From contig NZ_CP125652.1 of assembly GCF_030053135.1 (NCBI RefSeq), forward strand, positions 1,860,001 through 1,924,000: 64,000 bases of DNA, in the 5' to 3' direction. Both the position numbers and the translations under genes were made by a program. Of the stretch, positions 37,206 to 46,971 are shown one piece after another (positions within the stretch are counted from its first letter, which is position 1; every line of letters begins with the position of its first letter). Below the pieces are notes generated by a model. The model had not been told where the DNA came from. It worked only from the letters and a program-made list of their open reading frames with translations, and searched no databases. This stretch comes from Rhizobium sp. BT04. GTDB lineage: Bacteria; Pseudomonadota; Alphaproteobacteria; Rhizobiales; Rhizobiaceae.

Positions 37206-37271
37206 TTGCCGGGGCAGGTTGCCTGCCTGGGCAAGTCACCTTGTCCAGGCAAGCTCACCATGCCCCGGCAA
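37206..37271. terminator. Nested double hairpin between convergent genes
   Basis: Outer arms TTGCCGGGGCA (37206-37216) and TGCCCCGGCAA (37261-37271) are exact complements. Inside, GCCTGGGCAAG (37225-37235) and CTTGTCCAGGC (37240-37250) form an 11-bp stem with one G-T pair and a TCAC loop. It lies precisely between the convergent stops at 37203 and 37274, which suits a bidirectional terminator, although no T-run follows. Confidence 0.7.
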
Positions 37272-37273
37272 GT

Positions 37274-38230
37274 TTACCTTGCCGGTGAAGTTTCGCCATC
37301 CTTGTCGAGAACGAATTCAGCGATCAGGCCTGAATGGTTCGAGCCAAGATTGTCATCGAGACGTTTCAGCGACGTCAGATGAAGCGGCGCGCGGGCAAAT
37401 ATGTGATCGATGGCGATCCCGAGCAAGCCGGCGCCGACTGGCCATGTTGCCGGTTCCGGCACGATCGTTTTCAGTTTCTGTTCGCGCAGGAAACCCTGGA
37501 TGCTCGGGGCGATCGCCGCGGAGTTGAAATCACCTGCCAGCACCAGAGGGCCGTCGATCGAACCCAGCGCTTTGCCGAGATCTTCCAATTCCGCCATCTG
37601 GAAATCATCGAAGTAGGGTTTGGTCAGGTGCGCCGAGACCAGATTGATGGTTTCGCCGTCGAACTCGACGCTCGCTATCACAAGCCTGTCTTTTCTGAGG
37701 CTGCCCATGCTTGCGACCTGCCGACTGACGAACGGGCGTTTGGACAGCACCAGCGTATCGCAGCTATCCTTCCCGTTGTCGCAGCCGATGTGATAGGGGT
37801 AGGCCTTGAACAGCTGCTGCAAATGGAATGTCAGCGGCTTGGCTTCGAGCAGATTGACGACATCGGCATTCGAAGCGATCACCATGTCGGTGATTGCAGT
37901 CGAGTTTTTCCAGTTGTCGATCGCGACATTGAACGACATCAGACGAAAAAGCGGCGGCCTGTCTGCGCCTCTGTCGTCCTCCGAAAACTCGCGCTGCATG
38001 ATGACGCCGTGAGTGATGAGAAGAAGCGATGCAAACAGAAGGACGAAGCCGTAGATCCGTCTCCTGACAGCCAGAATGATAAAGCTGGCGATCACAAAAA
38101 GGACGCCGAAATGAACCTGAAAGCTATAGAGGAAGGACAGCAGCCAGAAGTTCGTCACATAGCGCAAAGATACGATCGCCATGGCAACGGTCAGAAACGC
38201 ACAGAGAATCCAGTAAATTATCTCTCTCAT
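37274..38230 (-). CDS. Endonuclease/exonuclease/phosphatase-family membrane protein
   Basis: A 318-residue protein. The first about 90 residues hold three membrane spans; the rest is an EEP (DNase I-like) domain with MSFNVAIDN, LLEAKP (Glu metal ligand), LVLAGDFNSA and the C-terminal IDHIFARAPL...GSNHSGL (Asp/His). Similar membrane-bound EEP proteins occur in many rhizobia with unknown substrate; sphingomyelinase-like or phospholipid-related activity is possible. ATG 38230 follows AGGA closely. It lies divergent to the epimerase gene, with 215 bp between. Confidence 0.82.
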   Translation of the reverse strand: MREIIYWILCAFLTVAMAIVSLRYVTNFWLLSFLYSFQVHFGVLFVIASFIILAVRRRIYGFVLLFASLLLITHGVIMQREFSEDDRGADRPPLFRLMSFNVAIDNWKNSTAITDMVIASNADVVNLLEAKPLTFHLQQLFKAYPYHIGCDNGKDSCDTLVLSKRPFVSRQVASMGSLRKDRLVIASVEFDGETINLVSAHLTKPYFDDFQMAELEDLGKALGSIDGPLVLAGDFNSAAIAPSIQGFLREQKLKTIVPEPATWPVGAGLLGIAIDHIFARAPLHLTSLKRLDDNLGSNHSGLIAEFVLDKDGETSPAR

Positions 38231-38445
38231 CGATCCTGACCTGCTTGCAGACGACCCGCCGGCCATAACATGCAGGCCTCCATGCCGCAATGCAGCATAA
38301 TAGCCGATGGCCGCGGCCGGCCTTCAGACGCGCCGCCCTCTCTTTCAAAGACCTATCGACTCGGCCTCTTCTTATCTTGTAAGTGGGGGGCACGTGAGAC
38401 GGAGTCGGCTCTTTGCCGTCGGCAAGGAGTCGAGAAAAGGTGGGA

Positions 38446-39462
38446 ATGCGCTACTTCATTACAGGCACTGCCGGCTTTATCGGTTTTCATCTGGCCAGGC
38501 GCCTGCTGCAGGAAGGGCATGACGTCACAGGTTTCGACGGCCTCACTCCCTATTACAATGTCAAGCTCAAGGAGATGCGCCATGCAGCACTCTCCCAGTT
38601 TCCGGCCTTCAGACCCGTCATATCAATGCTCGAGGACCGGCCGGCGCTGGAAGCGGCTGTTCTGGCGGCCAAACCCGACGTCCTGATCCACCTCGCCGCC
38701 CAGGCCGGTGTGCGCTACAGCCTGGAAAACCCCGAGGCCTATCTTCGTTCGAACGTCGAAGGCTCGTGGAACATCATGGAAATCGCCCGGCGCGTCGAAG
38801 TCCGCCACCTGATGCTGGCCTCGACATCGTCGATCTACGGCGCCAATGCGACCGTCCCCTTTCATGAGACCGATCGCGCCGACGAACCGCTGACCATCTA
38901 TGCCGCGACGAAGAAATCGATGGAACTGATGGCGCATAGCTACGCCCATCTTCACAAGATTCCGACCACGGCCTTTCGTTTCTTCACGGTGTATGGTCCA
39001 TGGGGCCGGCCCGACATGGCACTGTTCAAATTCACCAAGAACATGCTCGAAGACCAGCCGATCGAGATCTACGGCGAAGGCAATATGAGCCGTGATTTCA
39101 CCTATATCGACGATCTGATCGAAGCGATCGTCAGGCTGTCGGCAATCGCCCCGGGCGAGGATAACCGTCTCGACAACGCGGCTGTTGAAACGCTTTCGCG
39201 CCAGGCGCCCTTTCGCGTCGTCAATATTGGCGGAGGCCAGCCGGTCAGCCTGATGGATTTCGTTGAAACGGTGGAGAAGGCGCTCGGCCGTCCTGCCATC
39301 CGCAAGATGCTGGCGATGCAGAAGGGGGATGTGCCGCGCACCTTCGCAGCCCCCGACCTGCTCGTGGCACTGACGGGATACAAGCCGGATACGACCTTGG
39401 ATGTCGGCGTCAAGGCCTTCGTCGACTGGTATCTCGACGTCCGCAGCGAACTCGGCGCCTAG
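38446..39462 (+). CDS. NAD-dependent sugar epimerase (UDP-glucuronate 4-epimerase-like)
   Basis: A 338-residue short-chain epimerase: Rossmann GTAGFIG (7-13) and catalytic YAATK (Tyr152, Lys156), with an upstream STSSIYG. Sequence features ([15 protein letters not shown] start, [20 protein letters not shown]) are those of the LpsL/UDP-GlcA 4-epimerase group, which makes UDP-galacturonate for LPS core or EPS. The substrate would be the Ugd product. ATG 38446 is preferred over GTG 38440 by homology of the N-terminus. Monocistronic by appearance. Confidence 0.87.
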   Translation: MRYFITGTAGFIGFHLARRLLQEGHDVTGFDGLTPYYNVKLKEMRHAALSQFPAFRPVISMLEDRPALEAAVLAAKPDVLIHLAAQAGVRYSLENPEAYLRSNVEGSWNIMEIARRVEVRHLMLASTSSIYGANATVPFHETDRADEPLTIYAATKKSMELMAHSYAHLHKIPTTAFRFFTVYGPWGRPDMALFKFTKNMLEDQPIEIYGEGNMSRDFTYIDDLIEAIVRLSAIAPGEDNRLDNAAVETLSRQAPFRVVNIGGGQPVSLMDFVETVEKALGRPAIRKMLAMQKGDVPRTFAAPDLLVALTGYKPDTTLDVGVKAFVDWYLDVRSELGA

Positions 39463-39504
39463 ATCCGGATGACTCTAGGCCGGATCGACCTAGAATCTAG
39501 CTAG
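39459..39504. other. Cluster of five CTAG tetranucleotides at a convergent gene junction
   Basis: CTAG occurs at 39459, 39475, 39490, 39497 and 39501, all within 46 bp, although this tetramer is normally rare in proteobacterial DNA. The segment can pair as CCTAG/CTAGG. It joins the epimerase stop to the stop region of the next minus-strand gene at 39508, so it may act as a terminator. Confidence 0.6.
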
Positions 39505-39507
39505 GTA

Positions 39508-39822
39508 TCAGCGGAGAAACGTAACCGCTTGTACGGCCTCAACCGCTGTCGAAAACACGTAATCGACGACAACGTTAAGGCTCTGTGAATAGGTCTTGAG
39601 TCGGTACCCCTCGCCTTCGATCTCGGCCGGACTGCGCAGAACGAACGGAACGCCCGGGCGCACGAAACCGGCACGTGTCGTCAACGGAACCTCGGGCGAA
39701 TGACCGATGGCAGAGGTGTACATCAGGTCGCGGCCAAGGCTGGCGGGGCCGATGGCGAATGCTGGCCCGGCAGCGACGGTGATGGTCAGAGTCAAGGCGA
39801 TGGCGGCGAGCGTCTGGTGCAT
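39508..39822 (-). CDS. Small exported protein of unknown function
   Basis: 104 residues: signal peptide (about 1-23, ending GPAFA), then a short domain beginning IGPASLGRDLMYTSAIGHSPEVPL. I recognise no family. ATG 39822 has GGGGA 9 nt upstream and starts the signal peptide; the longer frame to 39912 lacks such features. Likely periplasmic. Confidence 0.62.
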   Translation of the reverse strand: MHQTLAAIALTLTITVAAGPAFAIGPASLGRDLMYTSAIGHSPEVPLTTRAGFVRPGVPFVLRSPAEIEGEGYRLKTYSQSLNVVVDYVFSTAVEAVQAVTFLR

Positions 39823-40087
39823 GTCGAAGTCCCCGTTTTGCGGATCGCCGGGCTTTTGCTTCGCCCGGCTCCAAACGATCGATGCGTCTGTCCACGCCTC
39901 GGCCGCTTTCATGAGACCACTCTACACGTCAGTATTTTCAGGGCTTTTAAGCCGATCGGTCAAATTTTACGAAATTTGATTTTCTCGGAAAAGCCTCGGG
40001 ATCCACAGGGAAAAAGGTCGGCCGGCCCGGCGGGCCGCGGAGGCAATGTCGGCGAAACGTGCCGATAACCGGGCGCTGGATCGCAGT

Positions 40088-40240
40088 CTACAGAATGCGA
40101 TCCAGTTTCTTATTGATGTGCAGGTTCGGCATCAATCCCGCACTTTGCGCAGCATGATAGGATTCCCGCGCCGCATCGAACGAGATCGACCACATGATGG
40201 CGCTGAGCAGCAGCGCGATGATATAAATTTGGATACGCAT
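40088..40240 (-). CDS. 50-residue membrane-anchored small protein
   Basis: ATG 40240 to TAG 40088 encodes 50 residues. The N-terminus RIQIYIIALLLSAIMWSI is a clean membrane span or signal anchor, followed by a charged tail (AARESYHAAQSAGLMPNLHINKKLDRIL). Third codon positions are GC-rich as in neighbouring genes, which supports coding. No strong ribosome-binding site is visible. Longer overlapping frames on both strands have poorer codon use. Function unknown; it fits the many small membrane proteins missed by length cut-offs. Confidence 0.5.
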   Translation of the reverse strand: MRIQIYIIALLLSAIMWSISFDAARESYHAAQSAGLMPNLHINKKLDRIL

Positions 40241-40597
40241 CGCATCGGCGATACGGAAAGAGCAAGGCAGTTTTGTGTCAAAAAATGACCGTGGAAATAG
40301 AAAAAAACGCCAAGCCTTTTTTGCCCTGCAACATTGACACCAGACACATTAGTGTCGCGAAAATTAGTGATAGTGCATCGCTACCTGTTAGCAGCCAACC
40401 CCGAGGCTTGGTTTTCTTTTTCCCGCCCTGAGAACCCTGAGAGGTCCGTCGTCACGGGCCTCTTTGCCTTTATCGCCGGCATTTCCCGTGGGCAGCTGAA
40501 TTCTCCGATACGATCGACGTTGAGGGCTGAACGGCACATCACTCTCGGCTGATCGCCCTCCTTCGCCAGCGCAGGTCGGTTCGCAGCACGAAATATA
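40241..40597. other. Intergenic stretch with candidate RNA hairpin
   Basis: No gene is supported here. GAGGTCCGT / ACGGGCCTC (40441-40449 and 40454-40462) forms a 9-bp stem with a CGTC loop followed by TTTGCCTTTAT, which looks like a rho-independent terminator on the + strand. As no + strand gene ends nearby, it could close a small RNA transcribed from about 40330-40400. Confidence 0.4.
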
Positions 40598-40609
40598 TCA
40601 ATCGATTGA
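40598..40609. promoter_or_regulatory. Palindrome TCAATCGATTGA, candidate TetR operator
   Basis: A perfect 12-bp palindrome 31 bp upstream of the TetR-family gene. It overlaps TTGACT (40606-40611), which could serve as a -35 hexamer. Autoregulation by the downstream repressor is the natural reading. Confidence 0.55.
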
Positions 40610-40640
40610 CTTATTTTCTGTCCAATGTTATGAAATTGTC

Positions 40641-41345
40641 ATGAACCAGGAACATGACGCCCAACTTCCGCCAGTTTCCGCCCGCGCCGAGATCGCGCGC
40701 CAGAAGATGCTGACCGCTGCTCTCGACGTCTTCGGGCGCTACGGCTTCGACGGCGCCTCGACGCGCCAGCTGACCGAAGCCGCCGGCGTCAACCTGCAGG
40801 CCATCCCCTATTATTTCGGCAGCAAGGAGGGCCTCTACCTCGCCACCGCCGAATATCTGATGGCACGCATCGACACGCATGTCGGTGACATGAGGGCGCG
40901 CATCGGCATGCATCTGTTGGCGCTCGACGCCGCCGGCGAACGGCTCGCCGAAGCCGAAGCCCGTCGCTTCCTCACCGAAATTCTGCAGACCATGGTGACG
41001 CTTTTCGTCGGCAAGGAATCCGAATCCTGGGCGCGCTTCCTGATCCGCGAGCAAATGGAGCCGACCGAGGCCTTCACACGGGTCTATCAGGGCATCATGC
41101 GGCCGATGATCGAGATGGGCCGGCGGCTGATCGGCGCCATCCTCTGTGAGGACCCTAGCTCGGAGCATGTGCGCCTGCGCACCTTCAACCTTCTCGGCAG
41201 CATCCTGGTCTTTCGCGTCACCCACGCGGCCGTGCTCGCCCAGATGGAATGGGATGCCATAGGCCCGGAACAGGTGGAAACCCTGCGCGGCCTCGCCGCC
41301 GAATTGGTCGATCTCCTCGGTCCGCCGAGAGGAGGTTCAGTATGA
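40641..41345 (+). CDS. TetR-family regulator of the efflux operon (CecR-like)
   Basis: A 234-residue repressor. The N-terminal helix-turn-helix (about 17-63) has [21 protein letters not shown] and the tail [12 protein letters not shown] typical of TetR; the C-terminal domain resembles the CecR/DUF1956 type. It is followed, with a 4-bp overlap, by an HlyD-ABC-ABC-2-ABC-2 set, exactly the E. coli cecR-ybhGFSR layout, where CecR controls drug sensitivity. It probably represses its own operon through the palindrome just upstream. The ligand is unknown. Confidence 0.88.
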   Translation: MNQEHDAQLPPVSARAEIARQKMLTAALDVFGRYGFDGASTRQLTEAAGVNLQAIPYYFGSKEGLYLATAEYLMARIDTHVGDMRARIGMHLLALDAAGERLAEAEARRFLTEILQTMVTLFVGKESESWARFLIREQMEPTEAFTRVYQGIMRPMIEMGRRLIGAILCEDPSSEHVRLRTFNLLGSILVFRVTHAAVLAQMEWDAIGPEQVETLRGLAAELVDLLGPPRGGSV

Positions 41346-42355
41346 AACGCACGTTTCCAATCGTCATCCTGCTCCTCCTCGCGGCGGGTGCCGCCGGCTG
41401 GTGGTACGGCCTGCCCGAAAGGCTCGGCTGGCTGCCCGAGGCCCGCCGCGAATTCGTCCTTTACGGCAATGTCGATATCCGCCAGGTCTCGCTCGGTTTT
41501 CGTGTCAGCGGTCGCCTTTCCGAACTGCGCGTCGACGAGGGCGATGTGGTCAAGAGCGGAACGGTCCTGGCGAAGCTCGACGCCGCACCCTATGAATTCG
41601 CCGTCCGCTCCGGCGAGGCTAATGTCGCAGCACTTCGGGCGACATTCGACAAGCTGAAGGCCGGACCACGGCCGACCGAGATCGCCCAGGCGCGCGCCGC
41701 CTATGACGAAAGCCTCGCGGATCTGCAGAATGCCAACCTCGCCTATGACCGCGCCCGCCAGCTTCGCCCGCAAGGCACGATTTCCGAAGCGAGCCTCGAT
41801 CAGGCGACCGCCGCAAAGGCGATGGCCACCGCGCGTTCCCAATCCGCCAACGAGGCGTTGAAGCTGCTTGAGGAGGGTTCGCGCGTCGAAGATATCGCCG
41901 CCGCCGATGCGCAGGTGAAGGCAGGCGAAGCGACGCTCGCCTCGGCCCGCACCTCGCTCGCCGACACGGAACTGCGCGCGCCGAATGACGGCGTCATCCT
42001 CTCGCGTGTGCGGGAAACCGGCGCGATCGTCTCGCCGGCCGATACCGTCTTCGTGCTGTCCCTGACCGAGCCCGTTTGGGTGCGCAGCTATGTCGCCGAG
42101 CCCGACCTCGGCCGCATCCATCCCGGCATGAAGGTTTCCGTCGCTTCCGATACGGCGCCCGACAAGCCCTATCAAGGCACGATCGGCTTTATCTCGCCGG
42201 TTGCCGAATTCACCCCGAAATCGGTGGAGACGCCGGAACTCAGGACCGATCTCGTCTATCGCCTCCGGATCGTCATCGACAGACCCGGCCCGGACCTGCG
42301 CCAAGGCATGCCGGTCACCGTGCACCTGTCCGCGCCGACGGCAGGCGGACGATGA
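41342..42355 (+). CDS. HlyD-family membrane fusion protein (YbhG-like)
   Basis: A 337-residue periplasmic adaptor: one N-terminal signal/anchor (about 5-21), a barrel-sandwich (lipoyl) motif [18 protein letters not shown] (37-54), a coiled-coil region (about 95-190) and the beta-barrel. It links the inner-membrane ABC exporter to an outer-membrane duct encoded elsewhere. Start and stop overlap both neighbours (ATGA at 41342 and 42352), so the operon is tightly coupled. Confidence 0.9.
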   Translation: MKRTFPIVILLLLAAGAAGWWYGLPERLGWLPEARREFVLYGNVDIRQVSLGFRVSGRLSELRVDEGDVVKSGTVLAKLDAAPYEFAVRSGEANVAALRATFDKLKAGPRPTEIAQARAAYDESLADLQNANLAYDRARQLRPQGTISEASLDQATAAKAMATARSQSANEALKLLEEGSRVEDIAAADAQVKAGEATLASARTSLADTELRAPNDGVILSRVRETGAIVSPADTVFVLSLTEPVWVRSYVAEPDLGRIHPGMKVSVASDTAPDKPYQGTIGFISPVAEFTPKSVETPELRTDLVYRLRIVIDRPGPDLRQGMPVTVHLSAPTAGGR

Positions 42356-44109
42356 GCACCGCCGAAACTGCCCCCCAGGCAGGTTGGGACGACAGGCCGC
42401 TCGTCCGGATCGACGGCGTCACCAAGCGTTTCGGCGATGCGCCCGCCGCACTCGACGCCGTCTCGGGCACAATCGGCGGCGGCGCGATCACCGGTCTCGT
42501 CGGCCCTGACGGCGCCGGCAAGACGACGCTAATCCGCCTGATGACCGGCCTGATGCTGCCCGATACCGGCGCGGTGGAGGTTCTCGGCTTAGACACCAGG
42601 AAGAATGCCGCCGGCATCCAGGCAGCGATCGGCTACATGCCGCAGCGCTTCGGCCTCTATGAGGACCTCTCGGTGCAGGAAAACCTCGATCTCTATGCCG
42701 ATCTGCGCGGCCTGCCGAAGAGCGAACGCGCCAGCGCCTTCGACGAACTGCTTGCCTTCACCGATCTCAAACGCTTCACCGGCCGGCTGGCCGGCAACCT
42801 TTCCGGCGGCATGAAACAGAAGCTCGGCCTTGCCTGCGCGCTTCTGAAAAAGCCGCGCCTGCTGCTGCTCGACGAGCCGGGCGTCGGCGTCGACCCGATC
42901 TCGCGCCGCGACCTCTGGAAGATGGTTGAGAACCTGACAAAAGAGGGTATCGGCGTGCTTTGGTCGACCGCCTATCTGGACGAAGCGGAAGCCTGCGATC
43001 ATGTGCTGCTGCTCAACCAAGGAAAGCTGCTCTTTTCGGGAAAACCGGCTGATATGACCGGCCGCGTCAACGACAGGGTCTTCCGGGTGATGGGCATGAC
43101 AGGGCGCCGCCGGCAGGTGCTCGCTGGGCTTCTGCAAGCCGATGGCGTCATCGACGGCGTGATCCAGGGCGAAGCGATCCGCCTCGTCGTTGCCAAGGAC
43201 AAGAAACCGGATATCGGCTCGGTCGGCGATGGCGCGACGCTCACCCCTGCCCCGCCGCGTTTCGAGGATGCCTTCATCGACATGCTGGGCGGCGGCCCCG
43301 GCGGCCGCTCCAGGCTTGCCGAGGCGCAGGCGCCTCTGAAGGCCGCGGGCGACCCGCCGGTGATCGAGGCCAAGGGACTGACCAAGCGTTTCGGCGATTT
43401 CACCGCCGCGGATAATATCAGCTTCGAAATCCGCCGCGGCGAGATCTTCGGCCTGCTCGGCCCGAACGGCGCCGGCAAGTCCACCACCTTCAAGATGCTC
43501 TGCGGCCTTCTGAAGCCGACCGGCGGCGAAGGCCGCGTCGCCGGTTTCGACCTGCGCCGAGATGCCGCCGAAGCCCGCAATCAGCTCGGCTACATGGCAC
43601 AGAAATTCTCGCTCTACGGCGACCTCACCGTCATGCAGAACCTCGAATTCTTCTCTGGTGTCTATGGGCTTCGCGGAAAACATCGGCGCGAGCGCATCGA
43701 TCTCATGGCCGGCATCTTCGATTTCGGCCGCCATATCGGCCAGCCGGCCAAGGATCTGCCACTCGGCCTGAAGCAGCGGTTGGCGCTCGCCTGCGCCGTC
43801 ATGCACGAGCCGCGCGCCCTCTTCCTCGACGAACCGACCTCCGGCGTCGATCCCATCACTCGGCGCGAATTCTGGACGCATATCAATACGCTTGTGGAAA
43901 AAGGCGTCACCGTACTCGTCACCACTCATTTCATGGATGAGGCGGAATATTGCGACCGCATCTCGCTGATCTACCGCGGCCGCTCGATTGCGCTCGGCTC
44001 GCCCGATGAATTGAAGGCCCGGGTCGCGACCCAGGAGCAGCCGGACCCAACGATGGAGGACGCCTTCATCGCGCTCGTCCAGCAATCGGAAGCGGAGAAC
44101 GCCGCATGA
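42352..44109 (+). CDS. Tandem ABC ATPase (YbhF-like)
   Basis: A 585-residue protein with two ATP-binding domains in one chain. First: Walker [10 protein letters not shown] (51-59), signature LSGGMKQK, Walker [14 protein letters not shown]. Second: Walker [10 protein letters not shown] (370-378), signature LPLGLKQR (degenerate as in YbhF), Walker [14 protein letters not shown]. It powers the two ABC-2 permeases encoded next. The DUF/linker between domains carries the typical C-terminal segment of drug-exporting ATPases. Overlaps: 4 bp with each neighbour. Confidence 0.93.
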   Translation: MSTAETAPQAGWDDRPLVRIDGVTKRFGDAPAALDAVSGTIGGGAITGLVGPDGAGKTTLIRLMTGLMLPDTGAVEVLGLDTRKNAAGIQAAIGYMPQRFGLYEDLSVQENLDLYADLRGLPKSERASAFDELLAFTDLKRFTGRLAGNLSGGMKQKLGLACALLKKPRLLLLDEPGVGVDPISRRDLWKMVENLTKEGIGVLWSTAYLDEAEACDHVLLLNQGKLLFSGKPADMTGRVNDRVFRVMGMTGRRRQVLAGLLQADGVIDGVIQGEAIRLVVAKDKKPDIGSVGDGATLTPAPPRFEDAFIDMLGGGPGGRSRLAEAQAPLKAAGDPPVIEAKGLTKRFGDFTAADNISFEIRRGEIFGLLGPNGAGKSTTFKMLCGLLKPTGGEGRVAGFDLRRDAAEARNQLGYMAQKFSLYGDLTVMQNLEFFSGVYGLRGKHRRERIDLMAGIFDFGRHIGQPAKDLPLGLKQRLALACAVMHEPRALFLDEPTSGVDPITRREFWTHINTLVEKGVTVLVTTHFMDEAEYCDRISLIYRGRSIALGSPDELKARVATQEQPDPTMEDAFIALVQQSEAENAA

Positions 44110-45233
44110 GCGCCTCCTCCAACCGATTGCGGCGTCTTTCAGCCCTGGTGCGCAAGGAAAGCTTTCAGGCGATCCGCGATCCGAGCAGCATCCTCATTGC
44201 CTTCGTGCTGCCGCTGATCCTGCTCTTTCTTTTCGGCTACGGCGTTTCACTCGATACGACCCGCACCCGCATCGGCCTTGTGACCGAGGAGATGACGCCG
44301 CTGACGCAGGACCTCGCGGCCAGTTTCCAGGCCTCGCGCTATTTCGATGTCGCCATGGGACGCGACCGGCGTCTGTTCGAGGAAGACCTCGTAATCGGCA
44401 AGGTGCGTGGCATCGTCGTCATTCCGGCCGACTTCACCACGCGCTACACCGCCGGCAACCGCCCCGATATCCAGGTGATCGTCGACGGCTCCGATCCGAA
44501 CACCGCGAATTTCGTGCAGAATTATGCTCAGGGCGCCGTCGCCAACTGGGAGCGGCAGAGGCAGGCGGACGTCGCCTTGCGTAGTCCTGCCATCTCGGTC
44601 GAGCAACGCTTCTGGTTCAATCCCGAACTGACCAGCCGCAATTTCCTCGTGCCGGGCTCGATTGCCATCGTCATGACCCTGGTCGGCACGCTTCTGACCT
44701 CGCTCGTCGTCGCCCGCGAATGGGAGCGCGGCACCATGGAGGCGATGATGGCGACGCCGGTGACGGCGGTCGAACTGCTCGCAGGCAAGATCCTGCCCTA
44801 TTTCCTGCTCGGCCTCACCTCAATGACGCTCTGCGTGCTGCTTGCGGTCTTCCTCTTCGGCGTGCCGTTCCGCGGCTCCGTCGCCGCCCTCTATGCGCTG
44901 TCGGCCGCCTTCCTGATCCCGGCGCTCGGCCAGGGCCTCCTGATCTCCACGGCAACGAAGAACCAGTTCCTTGCCTCGCAGCTGGCACTGATCTCGGCCT
45001 TCCTCCCGGCCTTCCTGCTGTCGGGCTTCCTTTTTGAGATCAATTCCATGCCTGTTGTCATCCAGTGGATCACCTTCATCGTGCCGGCGCGTTACCTGAT
45101 CCCCAGCTTGCAGACCGTGTTCCTCGCCGGCGACATCTGGCCGATGTTCGGCCGGGCCATCTCCGTCATGCTGACGATCGGCGCCATCATGTTCGTGCTT
45201 GCCGCCCGCAGCACCAGAAAAAGGATCGGCTGA
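44106..45233 (+). CDS. ABC-2 type exporter permease (YbhS-like)
   Basis: A 375-residue ABC-2 permease: one N-terminal span (about 28-45, LIAFVLPLILLFLFGYGVSL), a large periplasmic loop (about 46-175), then five clustered spans in the C-terminal half. The motif ERGTMEAMMATPV lies between spans as in other ABC-2 drug exporters. It should pair with the following permease as a heterodimer driven by the tandem ATPase. Substrates are likely hydrophobic drugs or cations. Confidence 0.9.
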   Translation: MSASSNRLRRLSALVRKESFQAIRDPSSILIAFVLPLILLFLFGYGVSLDTTRTRIGLVTEEMTPLTQDLAASFQASRYFDVAMGRDRRLFEEDLVIGKVRGIVVIPADFTTRYTAGNRPDIQVIVDGSDPNTANFVQNYAQGAVANWERQRQADVALRSPAISVEQRFWFNPELTSRNFLVPGSIAIVMTLVGTLLTSLVVAREWERGTMEAMMATPVTAVELLAGKILPYFLLGLTSMTLCVLLAVFLFGVPFRGSVAALYALSAAFLIPALGQGLLISTATKNQFLASQLALISAFLPAFLLSGFLFEINSMPVVIQWITFIVPARYLIPSLQTVFLAGDIWPMFGRAISVMLTIGAIMFVLAARSTRKRIG

Positions 45234-45234
45234 G

Positions 45235-46344
45235 ATGTGGACGAGGCTCTACGCCCTGATCGTCAAGGAATTGCTCGCCGTGCTGCGCGATCCCAAGGGC
45301 CGCGCCATCCTCATCGGCCCGCCGATCGTCCAGCTTCTCGTCTTCTCCTATGCCGCAACGCTCGAAGTGCGCAATGTCGATGTCATGATCCTCAACCGCG
45401 ACAGCGGCCATTGGGGTCAGGAACTGATCCAGCGCATCGATGGCTCGCCGACCTTCCGCAACATCGAGATCGCCGGCAGTCAGGCGGACGTCCAGGTGGC
45501 GATCGACACCCAGACAGCCATTGCGGCGATAGAGATCGGCCCGGACTTCTCGCGCAACATTGAAGCGGTAACGCCGGCCGACCTGCAGGTCGTGCTCGAC
45601 GGCCGCCGTTCCAATGCCTCGCAGATCGTCGCGGGCTATCTCTCGCAGATCGGCGGCGCCCTTGCCGCCGAGACGCCGGCAGGCAAGCGCGCCGGCGCCG
45701 GGATGGTCTCCTCCGTGCCGCGCAACTGGTTCAACCCGAACCTCACCTACCAATGGTTCATGGTGCCGAACCTCATCGCCAGCATCGCGCTGCTGATCGG
45801 CCTGATCGTCACGGCTCTGTCGATCGCCCGCGAGCGCGAGCTCGGCACTTTCGACCAGCTGATGGTCTCGCCGCTGCGCATGCATGAGATCCTGATCGGC
45901 AAGCTGATCCCGCCGATGATGATCGGCCTCTTCCACATCACCGTCTATATCCTCGCCGCCGTCTTCCTCTTCGAGGTGCCGCTGCGCGGCTCGCTCTTCC
46001 TGCTTTACGGCAGTGCGATCTTCTATCTGGGCTCGGTCGCCGGCCTCGGCCTCTTCATCTCGGCGCTGTCGATGACGCAGCAGCAGGCGATCCTCGGCGC
46101 CTTCCTGTTCATGGTCCCGGCCATGCTGCTCTCGGGCTTTGCGACACCGATCGAAAACATGCCGGGATGGCTGCAGCCGATAACCCTGATCAACCCGCTG
46201 CGCTATTTTCTGGTGATCGTCAAAGGCGTTTTCTTGAAAGATATCCCCTTGAGCGAGGTGGTAAACCAGACGATCCCCCTGGCGCTGATCGCCACCGTCA
46301 CGCTCACCGCTGCCGCCTGGCTCTTCCGCCGACGGCTGGAATAA
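45235..46344 (+). CDS. ABC-2 type exporter permease (YbhR-like)
   Basis: A 369-residue ABC-2 permease, paralogous to the preceding gene with the same layout: first span near 24-42, large periplasmic loop, ERELGTFDQLMVSPL, then five spans. ATG 45235 begins 1 bp after the previous stop. It closes the cecR-ybhGFSR-like operon. No terminator is obvious immediately after it. Confidence 0.9.
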   Translation: MWTRLYALIVKELLAVLRDPKGRAILIGPPIVQLLVFSYAATLEVRNVDVMILNRDSGHWGQELIQRIDGSPTFRNIEIAGSQADVQVAIDTQTAIAAIEIGPDFSRNIEAVTPADLQVVLDGRRSNASQIVAGYLSQIGGALAAETPAGKRAGAGMVSSVPRNWFNPNLTYQWFMVPNLIASIALLIGLIVTALSIARERELGTFDQLMVSPLRMHEILIGKLIPPMMIGLFHITVYILAAVFLFEVPLRGSLFLLYGSAIFYLGSVAGLGLFISALSMTQQQAILGAFLFMVPAMLLSGFATPIENMPGWLQPITLINPLRYFLVIVKGVFLKDIPLSEVVNQTIPLALIATVTLTAAAWLFRRRLE

Positions 46345-46474
46345 GGCCTTCCGACCCACGCTTCGGCCGCCTCACAGAATGTGAACCGGGCTTCCAAAGC
46401 GTGACTCTCTCCTGCCGGAACCCCGGACTGGCGTGGTCGTTACCCAAACGCAACCCCAGTTAAGGAGAAGCAAA

Positions 46475-46870
46475 ATGTACAAGATCCTACTTGTCTCCAG
46501 CGCCCTTGCGCTGTCGTCGCTTGCCACCAGCGCTCTCGCTGACGGAGCCGTAACGGGTGCAGCCGGTGGCGCCATCACCGGCGCGATCGTCGGTGGTCCT
46601 GTGGGTGCTGCCGTTGGCGGTATAGCCGGCGGTGTCGCCGGTGCGGTCGTCGATCCGCCGCCGCGCGAGGTCGTGACCTATGTCCAGCAGCAGCCGGCCC
46701 CCACCGCCTCGGTGGTCGTCCAGGAACCGATCGTCGTCGGCAAGCCGCTTCCGGCTGATGTCGTCGTCACCCCGGTGCCGGACAATCCGAAATATGCCTA
46801 TACGGTCATCAACAATCAACGCGTGATCGTCGAGCCCCGCACCCACCGCGTGGTGCAGGTGATTGAATAA
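46475..46870 (+). CDS. DUF1236-like exported protein
   Basis: 131 residues: signal peptide (about 1-22, ending TSALA), a Gly/Ala-rich glycine-zipper-like stretch (about 25-62, repeated GAxxG), a Pro/Gln linker and a C-terminal domain (NPKYAYTVINNQRVIVEPRTHRVVQVIE) characteristic of DUF1236. The family is common in Rhizobiales, and its function is not established; a periplasmic or outer-membrane location is likely. AAGGAG precedes ATG 46475 and fixes the start. A strong terminator follows. Confidence 0.85.
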   Translation: MYKILLVSSALALSSLATSALADGAVTGAAGGAITGAIVGGPVGAAVGGIAGGVAGAVVDPPPREVVTYVQQQPAPTASVVVQEPIVVGKPLPADVVVTPVPDNPKYAYTVINNQRVIVEPRTHRVVQVIE

Positions 46871-46910
46871 TCAACCTGCCGAGGCCGTCTGCTGCGGCCC
46901 GGCCACCTCT

Positions 46911-46935
46911 GGCCCCGCTTCGGCGGGGCCTTTTT
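46911..46935 (+). terminator. Rho-independent terminator after the DUF1236 gene
   Basis: GGCCCCGC-TTCG-GCGGGGCC, a perfect 8-bp stem with a UUCG tetraloop, followed by TTTTT. A textbook intrinsic terminator. Confidence 0.93.
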
Positions 46936-46971
46936 CGTGCCGTTGCGAAAACGCCTTATGCTTGTCGCCGG

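Noticed and set aside
42589..44085. 498-residue minus-strand frame over the tandem ATPase gene
   Set aside because: Mirror of a GC-rich gene; both Walker A and B motifs are read on the + strand.
45187..46359. 390-residue minus-strand frame over the YbhR-like permease
   Set aside because: Highly charged low-complexity translation, whereas the + strand gives six membrane spans.
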